A stretch of 64,000 bases of DNA from Nocardia aurantiaca. Its GTDB lineage: Bacteria; Actinomycetota; Actinomycetes; Mycobacteriales; Mycobacteriaceae. Made by a program: the position numbers and the translations under genes. This document shows positions 7,968 to 15,291 of this stretch, one piece after another. Location of the stretch: assembly GCF_009708175.1 (NCBI RefSeq), contig NZ_WMBB01000017.1, positions 1 to 64,000 of the forward strand, given 5' to 3'. How positions within the stretch are numbered: the stretch's first letter is position 1; each line of letters opens with the position of its first letter. A model generated the notes under the pieces. It ran no database searches. It was not told the origin of the DNA and saw nothing but the letters and a program-made list of their open reading frames with translations.

Positions 7968-8273
7968 TCATGCGACCGCTCCTGGAACAGTGCAGATAAT
8001 GCGGGTATCGCATCCGTTCCGCACGCCTGCGACGGGCACGTCGTCGCTCCAGGCCGGCCCGAACTTCTCGCGGTAGTAATCATTGTCGACAGCGTGGTTG
8101 TGCCCGGGCAGCGTCTCGAGCAGGGTGCGGGCCTTCGTCACCTCATCGGTGAGTGTGGGCTCGGGGCCCGGCCGGCTCGCCACCGCCGGTGCGATGACGG
8201 TCGATACGAGCAACGCCGCGATGTCGAGAGGCCGGATCAGTTTCCGGACGCGTGATGGCTTCTTTTGCAACAT
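7968..8273 (-). pseudogene. Truncated paralogue of the DUF1524 nuclease
   Basis: A 101-residue reading frame from ATG 8273 has a hydrophobic segment (IRPLDIAALLVSTVIAPAVA) and then ARTLLETLPGHNHAVDNDYY with KFGPAWSDDV and NGCDTR. The last parts match the N-terminal region that precedes the HNH domain in secreted GmrSD/DUF1524 proteins. After NGCDTR the frame continues with unrelated residues (IICTVPGAVA) and stops. The nuclease domain is missing, so this is a decayed tandem copy of the neighbouring gene family. Confidence 0.68.
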
Positions 8274-8395
8274 GTCTCGAACACCGTGGCAATCCAGGGG
8301 TCGAAACAGCAAGCCATACCGGCCTTTCGGAGACCGGTCTCACAACTATTGTTCGAACATGAGCTCTCCGTCGGTGCTCAGGCAGCCGTGTGGCA

Positions 8396-8893
8396 TCAAA
8401 TCTGATGCAGCCAGGCTATGAAGAACGCTGCCGCCCCGAGGAAGACCGCAACCGCCACCGGTATCGGCCACCACGGTCCGATTCGACCCAGCAACCGTCG
8501 AGTCAACTGTAGCTGCAGGACCCCGAGCCCCGCGATCAGCAGAACCCAGAGTGGGAGCGGCAGCGCGCCACCGGCGAAATGCACCGCCCACGCGCCCGCC
8601 AATGTCGGTCCGCCCCAGGAGTGCTCATAGTCGTGTGCCGCAATCAGCGGGTAGAAGATTCCGCGCACGGCGGCCACGACCAGGAGAAAGACGGCGAACC
8701 AGGCGACCAGTCCGATTGCGAGAGCGAGCACCGTGTGAACCATGCTCCGCCATACTCCAGGCTCACGTAGCGCGAACGGCGACCGAAACACCCGCCGCAC
8801 CAGCCGGGCCCGAACCCCTGTGGGTGCGAAGGCAACCGGAACCGACAGCACCGCGTAGTACGCGGCCCGCAGTACCCGCTCCAGCTTCCCCAC
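8396..8893 (-). CDS. Hypothetical integral membrane protein
   Basis: A 165-residue protein with an N-terminal amphipathic region and about three membrane helices: around residues 52-77 (TVLALAIGLVAWFAVFLLVV), 110-128 (LPLPLWVLLIAGLGVLQLQL) and 142-162 (WPIPVAVAVFLGAAAFFIAW). A soluble loop with HDYEHSWGGPTLAGAW lies between the first and second. It resembles the putative sensor/membrane domains seen beside actinobacterial histidine kinases, but no kinase is present and function is unknown. Confidence 0.65.
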   Translation of the reverse strand: MGKLERVLRAAYYAVLSVPVAFAPTGVRARLVRRVFRSPFALREPGVWRSMVHTVLALAIGLVAWFAVFLLVVAAVRGIFYPLIAAHDYEHSWGGPTLAGAWAVHFAGGALPLPLWVLLIAGLGVLQLQLTRRLLGRIGPWWPIPVAVAVFLGAAAFFIAWLHQI

Positions 8894-9011
8894 CCGCCCA
8901 CAGTAACGCCGGCGCCGTAGGCGAGCTGGTAGCCCGCGGCCCTGTGCCGAAGCCCGGACACAGTTCGGCGCGCCGGGCAGCCCTACCCGACGCGCCGAAC
9001 TGCCCTGAGAA

Positions 9012-10133
9012 TCAGGCGTTGTTGAGCTTGTTCAGACGCTCACAGGCTTCCAGGTACTCCGCGATGAGGCGCTGGACCACGTCCGCGGAGCGCTCCATCT
9101 TGTTCATCATGCCGACGACCTGACCGACCGGGTTGAAGTTCACATCCTTGGCCTGCTCCGGATAGCGGTGGCCGCGCTTGACCCCGTCGAGGGCGACCAT
9201 CATCTGCAGCGGCATGCCCAGCGGATTCGGGGTGTCCGGGCGCTCCCATGCCTCGGTCCAGTCGTTCTTGAGCATGCGGCAGGGCTTGCCGGTCCACGAG
9301 CGCGAGCGCACGGTGTCCAGGCTGGTGGCGTCGATATAGGTCTGCATCTGCGCGGGCGGCACATTCGCCTCCTCCACGGTCAGCCACAGCGAGCCGGTCC
9401 ACGCGCCCGCCGCACCCATGGCGAGGGCGGCCGCGATCTGACGGCCATTGCCGATACCACCGGCCGCGAGCGCCGGCATATCGCCGATCGCGTCGATGAC
9501 CTGCGGCCACAGCACGATGGATGCGATCTCACCGCAGTGGCCACCGCCCTCGGTGCCCTGCATGACCACGAAGTCCAGTCCGGCGTTCTTGTGGTTGAGC
9601 GCGTGCTTGACCGATCCGCACAGCGCGCCGATGAGGCGGCCGGAGTCCTGGATCTGCTTGATGACATCGTCGGGCGGTGTGCCCAGCGCGTTGGCGACCA
9701 GCTTGGCCTTGGGGTGCTTCAGGATCACCTCGATCTGCGGGGCGACCGTGGTGGCGGTCCAGCCCAGCAGCTGGTTGTGGTGCTCCTCCGGCGGCAGGTG
9801 CGGCACGCCGTGGTCGTTGAGGATCTTCTCGGCGAAGTCGCGGTGCTCCTGCGGAACCAGCTTGGCCAGTTGGGCTTCCAGCTCCTCCGGGCTCAGGCCC
9901 TCGACGCCCTTGCCCTCGTACTTGGAGGGGATGACCAGGTCCACGCCATAGACGCCTTGCACGTGGTCATCGAGCCACTGCAGTTCGACCTCGAGCTGCT
10001 CGGCGGTGAAACCGACCGCGCCGAGTACACCCAGACCGCCCGCATTGCTGACCGCGGCGGCCACGTCCCGACAGTGGGTGAAGGCGAAAATGGGTACGTC
10101 GATGCCGAGGCGATCGCAGATCTCGGTACGCAT
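9012..10133 (-). CDS. Nitronate monooxygenase family flavoprotein
   Basis: A 373-residue FMN-dependent TIM-barrel enzyme of the nitronate monooxygenase (2-nitropropane dioxygenase) family. Landmarks are IFAFTHCRDVAAAVSNAGGL near the N-terminus, the FMN-phosphate segment MQGTEGGGHCGEIASI (about residues 191-206) and PALAAGGIGNGRQIAAALAM. In actinobacteria this family includes IpdC, a reductase of steroid-ring breakdown. Two KstR-like palindromes upstream make a steroid or lipid-catabolic context plausible, but the precise substrate is not determinable here. It is monocistronic in the window. Confidence 0.85.
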   Translation of the reverse strand: MRTEICDRLGIDVPIFAFTHCRDVAAAVSNAGGLGVLGAVGFTAEQLEVELQWLDDHVQGVYGVDLVIPSKYEGKGVEGLSPEELEAQLAKLVPQEHRDFAEKILNDHGVPHLPPEEHHNQLLGWTATTVAPQIEVILKHPKAKLVANALGTPPDDVIKQIQDSGRLIGALCGSVKHALNHKNAGLDFVVMQGTEGGGHCGEIASIVLWPQVIDAIGDMPALAAGGIGNGRQIAAALAMGAAGAWTGSLWLTVEEANVPPAQMQTYIDATSLDTVRSRSWTGKPCRMLKNDWTEAWERPDTPNPLGMPLQMMVALDGVKRGHRYPEQAKDVNFNPVGQVVGMMNKMERSADVVQRLIAEYLEACERLNKLNNA

Positions 10134-10188
10134 GGTGTGGTGGGCTCCTCTGAACTTTCCGACACTGGAAATGTTGTGCCCACCACAC

Positions 10189-10202
10189 TAGAACATGTTC
10201 TA
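10189..10202. promoter_or_regulatory. KstR-like palindrome 1
   Basis: TAGAACATGTTCTA is a perfect 14-bp palindrome 56 bases upstream of the nitronate monooxygenase start. It fits the published KstR consensus TnnAACnnGTTnnA at every fixed position. KstR is the TetR-type repressor of cholesterol catabolism in mycobacteria and relatives. Binding is inferred. Confidence 0.6.
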
Positions 10203-10244
10203 CATTTGGACCAGTCTCTCGATGACCGCCGGTCGGTCACTGTC

Positions 10245-10258
10245 AACAACATGTTCTA
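10245..10258. promoter_or_regulatory. KstR-like palindrome 2
   Basis: AACAACATGTTCTA, 42 bases beyond the first box, keeps the AACnnGTTnnA part of the KstR motif and misses only the first T. Two spaced copies make chance less likely. It lies 14 bases from the end of the NUDIX gene, so it most likely serves the monooxygenase promoter. Confidence 0.45.
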
Positions 10259-10272
10259 ATTGCTGAGACTGG

Positions 10273-10683
10273 TCAGTCGTGCGCGAGCAGGTCGTCGGCG
10301 TGTAGATCGTCGAAAAGGAGCTGGTCGACGGGCGGTACATGGGGGCGATCCGAGTAGCTGAACCAGGCGATCTCGTCGATTTCACTACTGGCCGCGAGCG
10401 TGCCGGAGTATTCGGCGGTATAGCAGGCCATGCGCACGACGGCGTCGGGGATCAGCGCCTCGTAGGTACCGACATGGGCCACGGTTTCGGGTGCGAGTTC
10501 GACCGTCAGCTCCTCGCGGATCTCGCGAACGAGGGTCTGCAGGTCGGTCTCCACACCTTCGCGCTTTCCGCCCGGGACATAGAAGACATCCTTGCCGTGT
10601 GGTCGGGCGCAGAGGATTCGCCCGTCCTCGATTCGCACCCACGCCACCGTGTCGATCAGCCGCTGCTCCCACTCCGTCTGCAT
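10273..10683 (-). CDS. NUDIX hydrolase
   Basis: A 136-residue single-domain NUDIX hydrolase. The Nudix box is GGKREGVETDLQTLVREIRE followed by ELTVEL (about residues 38-63). The final glycine of the consensus is replaced, as in some MutT-like members. The opening EQRLIDTVAWVRIEDGRILC is the usual first strand pair. Substrate is unknown. The gene ends 15 bases from KstR-like box 2 and starts 20 bases from the ArsR gene's stop on the same strand, so it may be transcribed with arsR. Confidence 0.82.
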   Translation of the reverse strand: MQTEWEQRLIDTVAWVRIEDGRILCARPHGKDVFYVPGGKREGVETDLQTLVREIREELTVELAPETVAHVGTYEALIPDAVVRMACYTAEYSGTLAASSEIDEIAWFSYSDRPHVPPVDQLLFDDLHADDLLAHD

Positions 10684-10702
10684 TCGGGCAGCCTAGCGGG
10701 CG

Positions 10703-11080
10703 TCAGTCCGCGGGCCGCCACTCGGCGACGAGCCCGAGCAGGCCGGGAAAGCGGGCCTCGAGATCGTCGATGCGGACCTGGCTGCGGCGTTCCAGGCCAT
10801 ATTGACGCTGCCGGGTGACACCGGCTTCGCGCAAGGCCTTGAAGTGGTGCGTCAGTGACGATTTCGGGCGGTCGATGCCGAACCAGCCGCAGGGGTGGTC
10901 GTACGCCTCGGATTCGAGCAGCAGCTTCTGGACGATGCGCAGTCGCAACGGGTCACTGAGCGCGCCCATGACGGTTTCGAGACGCAATTCGTCGATCGCG
11001 GGCTCCGGCAAAGGGTCCGGGACGATGGCCGGCTGCTCGGGGAGCGCGAACTTCGACGCGGGATGCTGCTTCGTCGGCAT
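10703..11080 (-). CDS. ArsR-type winged-helix regulator
   Basis: A 125-residue helix-turn-helix protein. VMGALSDPLRLRIVQKLLLE (about residues 38-57) and KSSLTHHFKALREAGVTRQR form the ArsR-family HTH and wing. No cysteine pair of the metal-sensing kind is present, so this is likely a small-molecule or stress sensor. ATG 11080 is chosen because GAGGAG lies nine bases upstream; the long upstream open frame is not coding. It is divergent from an MFS transporter with operator-like repeats between them, the standard layout for a repressor controlling an efflux pump. Confidence 0.85.
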   Translation of the reverse strand: MPTKQHPASKFALPEQPAIVPDPLPEPAIDELRLETVMGALSDPLRLRIVQKLLLESEAYDHPCGWFGIDRPKSSLTHHFKALREAGVTRQRQYGLERRSQVRIDDLEARFPGLLGLVAEWRPAD

Positions 11081-11105
11081 CGGCGGGCTCCTCACTGTCA
11101 GCGCT

Positions 11106-11125
11106 TGTACGACTTTCATCGTACA
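11106..11125. promoter_or_regulatory. Inverted repeat upstream of arsR
   Basis: TGTACGA (11106-11112) and TCGTACA (11119-11125) form a perfect 7-bp inverted repeat with a 6-bp spacer, 26 bases from the regulator start. It is a likely autoregulatory operator. Confidence 0.5.
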
Positions 11126-11146
11126 GCATGCTATGTTCGACTCCAT

Positions 11147-11174
11147 TCGAACTAGTTCGAGCCAATTCGAACTA
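11147..11174. promoter_or_regulatory. Palindrome plus repeated half-site upstream of the MFS gene
   Basis: TCGAACTAGTTCGA (11147-11160) is a perfect 14-bp palindrome. The motif ATTCGAACTA occurs in it (from 11145) and again at 11165-11174, giving an extra half-site that overlaps the MFS leader. A regulator dimer here would block the transporter promoter. Confidence 0.5.
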
Positions 11175-11192
11175 TGAGTGGAGGTAGTGGAA

Positions 11193-12437
11193 GTGATTGC
11201 GACACAATCCCGTCCAGCGGAGGCCGAGAGGCCGATCGACCTCGGAGCCCGGACTCGCATCGCCCCGAAGTGGTGGATCTGGCTCGCCGCGTGGCCGGTG
11301 ACCGCGGTCTTCATCCTGTCGAACGCGGCGACGCCGCTGTATGTGCTGTGGCAGCGCGACTTCGGGTTCTCCAAGGGCACGATGACCGTGGTCTTCGCGT
11401 TCTACATCGTCGGACTGCTCGGATCGCTGCTGGTGTCCGGCGTCGCGTCGGACCGGCTCGGCCGCAAAGCGGTACTGATTCCGGCGCTGATCCTCGCGGC
11501 GGCCGCGTGTCTGATCTTCGCGACCGCATCCGATGTGATCGCCCTGATGATCGCCCGACTGCTGACCGGCATCGCGGTGGGCGCCGCGGTCTCGGCGGGC
11601 ATGGCCGCCGTCACCGATGTCGCCGGCCCCGAGCGCAAGCACCTCGGTGCGCTCTTCGCCTCCACGGCGATGGTTCTCGGCGCGGGCGTGGGCCCGCTGT
11701 TGTCGGGGGTGTTGTCGGAGACCGCTCCCGCCCCGACGGTGACCGTTTTCCTGGTCGAGATCGCACTGCTGGCAACAGCTTTCATCACCGTCCTGCGCAT
11801 GCCGGTCGGCCGACCGGCGCACCGGGACGCGGGATCGTGGATCCGGATACCCCGCGTTCCCCGCGACAACCGTCGCCTGCTCTTCTTCGGTATCGCCGTC
11901 TTCGCTCCCGGAATCACCGCCACATCCTTCGTCCTGTCTCTGGGCCCGGCCCTGCTCTCCGGACTGCTCGGCGCCACCAGCCGAATCATCGCCGGCGCCA
12001 TGGCCTTCGCGATGTTCTTCACCGCCACCGCCGCCCAGTTCGCCGCCCGGTCCCTGCCGCGCCCGGCGACCATGACGATCTCCGCCGCGGCAACCGCGCT
12101 GGCCATGCTGACCCTCGCGGTCGCGGTCCACACCCAATCACCGACCTGCTTGATCGTGTCGGCCCTGCTCGCCGGTGCGGGTCAGGGCTTGGGTCAGCTG
12201 GGCGGCCTCTCCCTCCTCGGCCACGCGGTCCCCGCCGCCCGACTTGCCGAAGCCAACGCGGCCTTCAATATCGGCGGCTACATCCCCGCGGGTCTGCTCC
12301 CCGTCAGCGCCGGATATCTGAGTGACCGCGTCGGAATCTCGACGGGCACAACGACCTTCGCTATGACCTTGCTGACCTTGTCCCTCATTGCCGGAGCGGC
12401 CATCGTCCGCAATCGCCCCGCTCTCACCCCCGCCTGA
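11193..12437 (+). CDS. MFS transporter
   Basis: A 414-residue major facilitator with about 12 membrane helices. The loop between helices 2 and 3 carries the MFS motif as GVASDRLGRKAV. Helix 5 has LGAGVGPLLSGVLSE, resembling the motif C of drug/H+ antiporters (GxxxGPxxGG), which supports an efflux role. GTG at 11193 is the best start because GGAGG lies at 11180-11184; in-frame GTGs at 11178 and 11187 overlap that site. It is divergent from arsR. Substrate unknown. Confidence 0.85.
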   Translation: MIATQSRPAEAERPIDLGARTRIAPKWWIWLAAWPVTAVFILSNAATPLYVLWQRDFGFSKGTMTVVFAFYIVGLLGSLLVSGVASDRLGRKAVLIPALILAAAACLIFATASDVIALMIARLLTGIAVGAAVSAGMAAVTDVAGPERKHLGALFASTAMVLGAGVGPLLSGVLSETAPAPTVTVFLVEIALLATAFITVLRMPVGRPAHRDAGSWIRIPRVPRDNRRLLFFGIAVFAPGITATSFVLSLGPALLSGLLGATSRIIAGAMAFAMFFTATAAQFAARSLPRPATMTISAAATALAMLTLAVAVHTQSPTCLIVSALLAGAGQGLGQLGGLSLLGHAVPAARLAEANAAFNIGGYIPAGLLPVSAGYLSDRVGISTGTTTFAMTLLTLSLIAGAAIVRNRPALTPA

Positions 12438-12505
12438 CCGCGCGAGCACGCATTGGCGCAGTGGTCTTGTCGGCGATTGCCTGCGCCAATGCGTGCTCGG
12501 CGGTC
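12436..12505. terminator. 70-nt interrupted inverted repeat between convergent genes
   Basis: The outer arms GACCGC/GCGGTC (12436-12441, 12500-12505) and a perfect 17-bp inner pair beginning GAGCACGCATTGG (12444-12460, 12482-12498) surround a 21-nt loop. It lies just where the MFS gene and the tetR gene converge, so it probably ends both transcripts. It lacks a U-run, and the long perfect arms are unusual for an ordinary terminator. Confidence 0.55.
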
Positions 12506-13073
12506 AGCCGTGGGTCGGGACGGCCTGCGCTATGAGGAGATCCACGGCGCGATGGACTCGCGCGGTGTCACCGGTGACCCACCAGTCCTGGATCAGGCCG
12601 CGCATGCCGGAGATGAGCAGGGTCGCGGAGGCTTCAGGGTCACTGATGGTGGGATCTATTCGACTGAGGGACTCCGTCATCGCGGTGATGAGAACTTCGA
12701 TCGCGTCGATCGCGTACGACTTGAAAGGGCTGCCGGGCACGGTGGCAGCACCCAAGACCTGGAGAAGCACCGGGAGGCTGTTCGCGAACTGGCCTGCGGT
12801 GTTGATCGCGAAGGACGCGGAGAGGCGCTCGCGGAGGACCTCGGCGGAGTCGATGCCGGAGAAGAGGGCGGCGATGTCGGGCCGCTGGGTCTCCAGGGCC
12901 GCGACCAGCATTGCCTCTTTCGTACCGAAGTAGTGGATGAGCATTCGCGAGCTCGTGCCCAGGTACTCCGCCAGCGGACGGAGGGACAGTTCGGCCAGGC
13001 CGTGGCCGGCGATGTAGGCGATGACGCCCTCGAGGAGCTGAGCGCGGCGGGCGTGGTCGAGTGGACGGGGCAC
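12504..13073 (-). CDS. TetR-family transcriptional regulator
   Basis: An approximately 189-residue TetR regulator. The N-terminal HTH spans LLEGVIAYIAGHGLAELSLR and PLAEYLGTSSRMLIHYFGTK, with the recognition-helix pattern (S-x-x-x-L/I-H/Y-Y-F) typical of the family. The rest is the ligand-binding domain. GTG 13073 (MPRPLDHARRAQLL) is preferred because it leaves the 18-bp inverted repeat in the divergent promoter; an ATG at 13106 is in frame but would place the operator inside the coding region. Divergent from the ketosynthase gene, which it probably regulates. Confidence 0.8.
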   Translation of the reverse strand: MPRPLDHARRAQLLEGVIAYIAGHGLAELSLRPLAEYLGTSSRMLIHYFGTKEAMLVAALETQRPDIAALFSGIDSAEVLRERLSASFAINTAGQFANSLPVLLQVLGAATVPGSPFKSYAIDAIEVLITAMTESLSRIDPTISDPEASATLLISGMRGLIQDWWVTGDTARVHRAVDLLIAQAVPTHG

Positions 13074-13080
13074 GGATTGA

Positions 13081-13098
13081 CTGTAGCGGGTGCTACAG
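13081..13098. promoter_or_regulatory. Candidate TetR operator
   Basis: CTGTAGC (13081-13087) and GCTACAG (13092-13098) form a perfect 7-bp inverted repeat with a 4-bp spacer. It ends 14 bases before the ketosynthase start and lies between the divergent genes. Length and spacing suit a TetR dimer. Confidence 0.55.
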
Positions 13099-13112
13099 GT
13101 ATCCATATCCGC

Positions 13113-14357
13113 ATGAGTGTAACAACTGGTACGGAAACTCGGCGCAGCGTCGTGGTGACGGCGATGGCGGCCACCACGTGCCTGGGGGCGGACCTCGAAT
13201 CCACATGGTCGCGGCTGCTGGCGGGGGATAGCGGGATAGGCACGCTCACAGACGATTTCGTGGCAGCCAACGATCTGCCGGTGCGGATAGGCGGGCGGCT
13301 GACGGCGCATCCGGGGGACCGGCTGACCCGGATCGAGCAGCGGCGGATGTCATTCGTGCAGCAGTTGGCGCTGGTTCTGGCCCGGCAGGTCTGGCACGAA
13401 GCCGGGACGCCGGAGGCCGAGCCGGAGCGGCTGGCGGTCGCCGTCGGTACCGGGCTCGGTGGTGGTGAGGCGCTGGTCGACGCCGTGGAGCTGATGAAGA
13501 TTGGGGGATACCGGAAGGTGCCGCCCATGACGGTTCCCATGGTCATGCCGAACGGGTCGGCGGCCACCGTCGGGCTGGAGATCGGCGCGAAAGGCGGTGT
13601 GTACGCGCCTGTTTCGGCCTGCGCCTCGGGCGCTGAGGCCATCGCCCACGCCTGGCGGCTGATCACGACCGGCGAGGCGGACGTCGTGGTCGCGGGCGGC
13701 GTGGAGGGTCACATCGACGCGGTGCCGATCGCCAGTTTCGCCATGATGCGCGCCATGAGCACTCGCAATGACGAACCCGAGCGCGCCTCACGGCCTTTCG
13801 ACAGGGACCGGGACGGGTTCGTGTTCGGCGAGGCGGGCGCGCTGCTGGTGCTGGAGTCGGAGGAGCATGCGCGGGCTCGGGGTGCGCGGATGCTCGGCCG
13901 CGTCCTCGGGGCGGGCATCACCTCGGACGGGTACCACATCACCGGCACCGCACCCGATGGCGACGGCGCCGCCCGGGCAATGCGTAAGGCGCTCGCGACG
14001 GCTGGATTGACCGGCGACGATATCGACCACGTCAATGCCCACGCCACCGGCACCCGGGTCGGTGACGCCTCCGAGGCGAAGGCGATCATGGCGGTCGCAC
14101 CGAATGCCTCGGTGTACGCGCCGAAGTCGGCGCTGGGTCATTCCATCGGGGCGGTCGGCGCACTGGAGGCGATGTTGACCCTCCGGACGCTGAGCGAGCA
14201 GATCGTCCCGCCCACACTGAATTTCGAGACTCCGGATCCCGATACCGAGCTGGATGTGGTGGCCGACAAGCCACGACATGAGGAGCTGACATACGCGCTG
14301 AGCAACTCGTTCGGCTTCGGCGGGCACAACGTCACGCTCGCACTCGGACGCGTATGA
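13113..14357 (+). CDS. Beta-ketoacyl-ACP synthase (KasA/KasB-like)
   Basis: A 414-residue condensing enzyme of the KAS I/II type that extends an acyl chain with malonyl-ACP. The active-site Cys is C170 in SACASGAEAIAHAW, with His310 in NAHATGT and His343 in KSALGHSIGA, the same spacing as mycobacterial KasA (171/311/345). The N-terminus VVVTAMAATTCLGADLESTW is also KasA-like. KasA/KasB elongate meromycolic acid in FAS-II. This copy stands alone, away from acpM or accD genes, and is controlled by its own TetR gene. It may therefore serve a specialised or inducible lipid rather than core FAS-II. Confidence 0.88.
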   Translation: MSVTTGTETRRSVVVTAMAATTCLGADLESTWSRLLAGDSGIGTLTDDFVAANDLPVRIGGRLTAHPGDRLTRIEQRRMSFVQQLALVLARQVWHEAGTPEAEPERLAVAVGTGLGGGEALVDAVELMKIGGYRKVPPMTVPMVMPNGSAATVGLEIGAKGGVYAPVSACASGAEAIAHAWRLITTGEADVVVAGGVEGHIDAVPIASFAMMRAMSTRNDEPERASRPFDRDRDGFVFGEAGALLVLESEEHARARGARMLGRVLGAGITSDGYHITGTAPDGDGAARAMRKALATAGLTGDDIDHVNAHATGTRVGDASEAKAIMAVAPNASVYAPKSALGHSIGAVGALEAMLTLRTLSEQIVPPTLNFETPDPDTELDVVADKPRHEELTYALSNSFGFGGHNVTLALGRV

Positions 14358-14386
14358 GCGATAAGGCCCCAGGGCCGCAACCAGAC

Positions 14387-14800
14387 TCAGGGCAACTTGT
14401 CGATCTGGACGCGCGGGTCCAGCGTGCGCAGTGTGTCGGGCCGGTCGGTCAAGCACGGCCAATCCCGACTCACCGCTTCGAGAGTCGCGTGACCGGCCGG
14501 AATGAGCGCGTCGGCGTCCGGCCGATCGGCGAGCGTGTCGCCCAGATGATCGCTGGCGGGGCGGTCGAGCGGCTGGATGACGGTGTTCGGCAGATCCAGC
14601 AGGACCGACAGGATATCGAGTCGCCCGGGCGGAATCAGCGCGCGGGCCGCGGCGAGGGCGGTGGCGGGCACGATGATGGTGTGCCCGGCGTCCGCGGTCG
14701 CCCACACCACTGATTGCACATACGCCACGCGATGGGCCCAGGCGGTCAGCGCGGCCGTGTCGAAAACGACGCCGCCCAGCGTCGGGGCGGCGGGGGTCAT
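14387..14800 (-). CDS. PIN-domain-like toxin of a toxin-antitoxin pair
   Basis: A 137-residue protein with a VapC-like PIN layout: VVFDTAALTAWA provides the first Asp, DADALIPAGHATLEAVSRDW the central Asp-x-x-x-A-x-x-A segment, and CLTDRPDTLRTLDPRVQIDK the C-terminal Asp strand. The usual acidic residue in the second motif (often Val-x-x-Glu) is Ala here, in VPATALAAARAL. Its start overlaps the upstream antitoxin stop by four bases (ATGA), which implies translational coupling. The active site looks reduced, so ribonuclease activity is uncertain. Confidence 0.68.
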   Translation of the reverse strand: MTPAAPTLGGVVFDTAALTAWAHRVAYVQSVVWATADAGHTIIVPATALAAARALIPPGRLDILSVLLDLPNTVIQPLDRPASDHLGDTLADRPDADALIPAGHATLEAVSRDWPCLTDRPDTLRTLDPRVQIDKLP

Positions 14801-15078
14801 GCCGCGCCGACGCGGTCGCCGGGATCCTCCTCGTCCGATAACGGGGGCAGACCCTGGACGGCTCGGGCGCGATTGATCAGATCGAGCGGTGGTCGGCCCC
14901 CGAGCGCGTTCTCGAGCCGGGCGAGGGATTCGGCGCGGTCGACGCGAGCCTTCACGGATTCGGCGACGAAGGCGGAGATCGAGGCAATGCGGCCGGTGTC
15001 GCGCCAACCGTCGAGGGTGGCGGCTATGTCCTCCGGCATCGTCACGGTGATCTTGCGGGTACGACGCGGTCTCGCCAT
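14797..15078 (-). CDS. Ribbon-helix-helix-type antitoxin
   Basis: A 93-residue basic-then-acidic protein. ARPRRTRKITVTMPEDIAAT followed by LDGWRDTGRIASISAFVAES is an RHH fold: beta strand KITVTMP, then two helices. The C-terminal half (PPLDLINRARAVQGLPPLSD) probably wraps the toxin. ATG 15078 is chosen because the RHH strand starts right after it. It overlaps the PIN gene by ATGA. Antitoxins of this kind autorepress their promoter. Confidence 0.72.
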   Translation of the reverse strand: MARPRRTRKITVTMPEDIAATLDGWRDTGRIASISAFVAESVKARVDRAESLARLENALGGRPPLDLINRARAVQGLPPLSDEEDPGDRVGAA

Positions 15079-15291
15079 CCCGCGATAGTAAGGCGGCATG
15101 CCCGCCGTACGCGAGGCCGACCCGCGGTGCGCCGCACTACCCTCTCGCGGGGCATCCCGCACGAAAACCGGCTATTCGGATTGCGCTGATCCGAAACCTG
15201 CCGGTCAGGCGCGGGTACGGGTTCGATACGGTGGAGTGTGCCCACGGCCGTGGGCGTTGCCGCAATTCTCCAGTCAAGAGGGCACAACTAG

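Noticed and set aside
15079..15291. A SAM riboswitch in front of the methionine salvage operon
   Set aside because: I looked for SAM-I and SAM-IV conserved elements and found none in the leader; only unremarkable GC-rich DNA.
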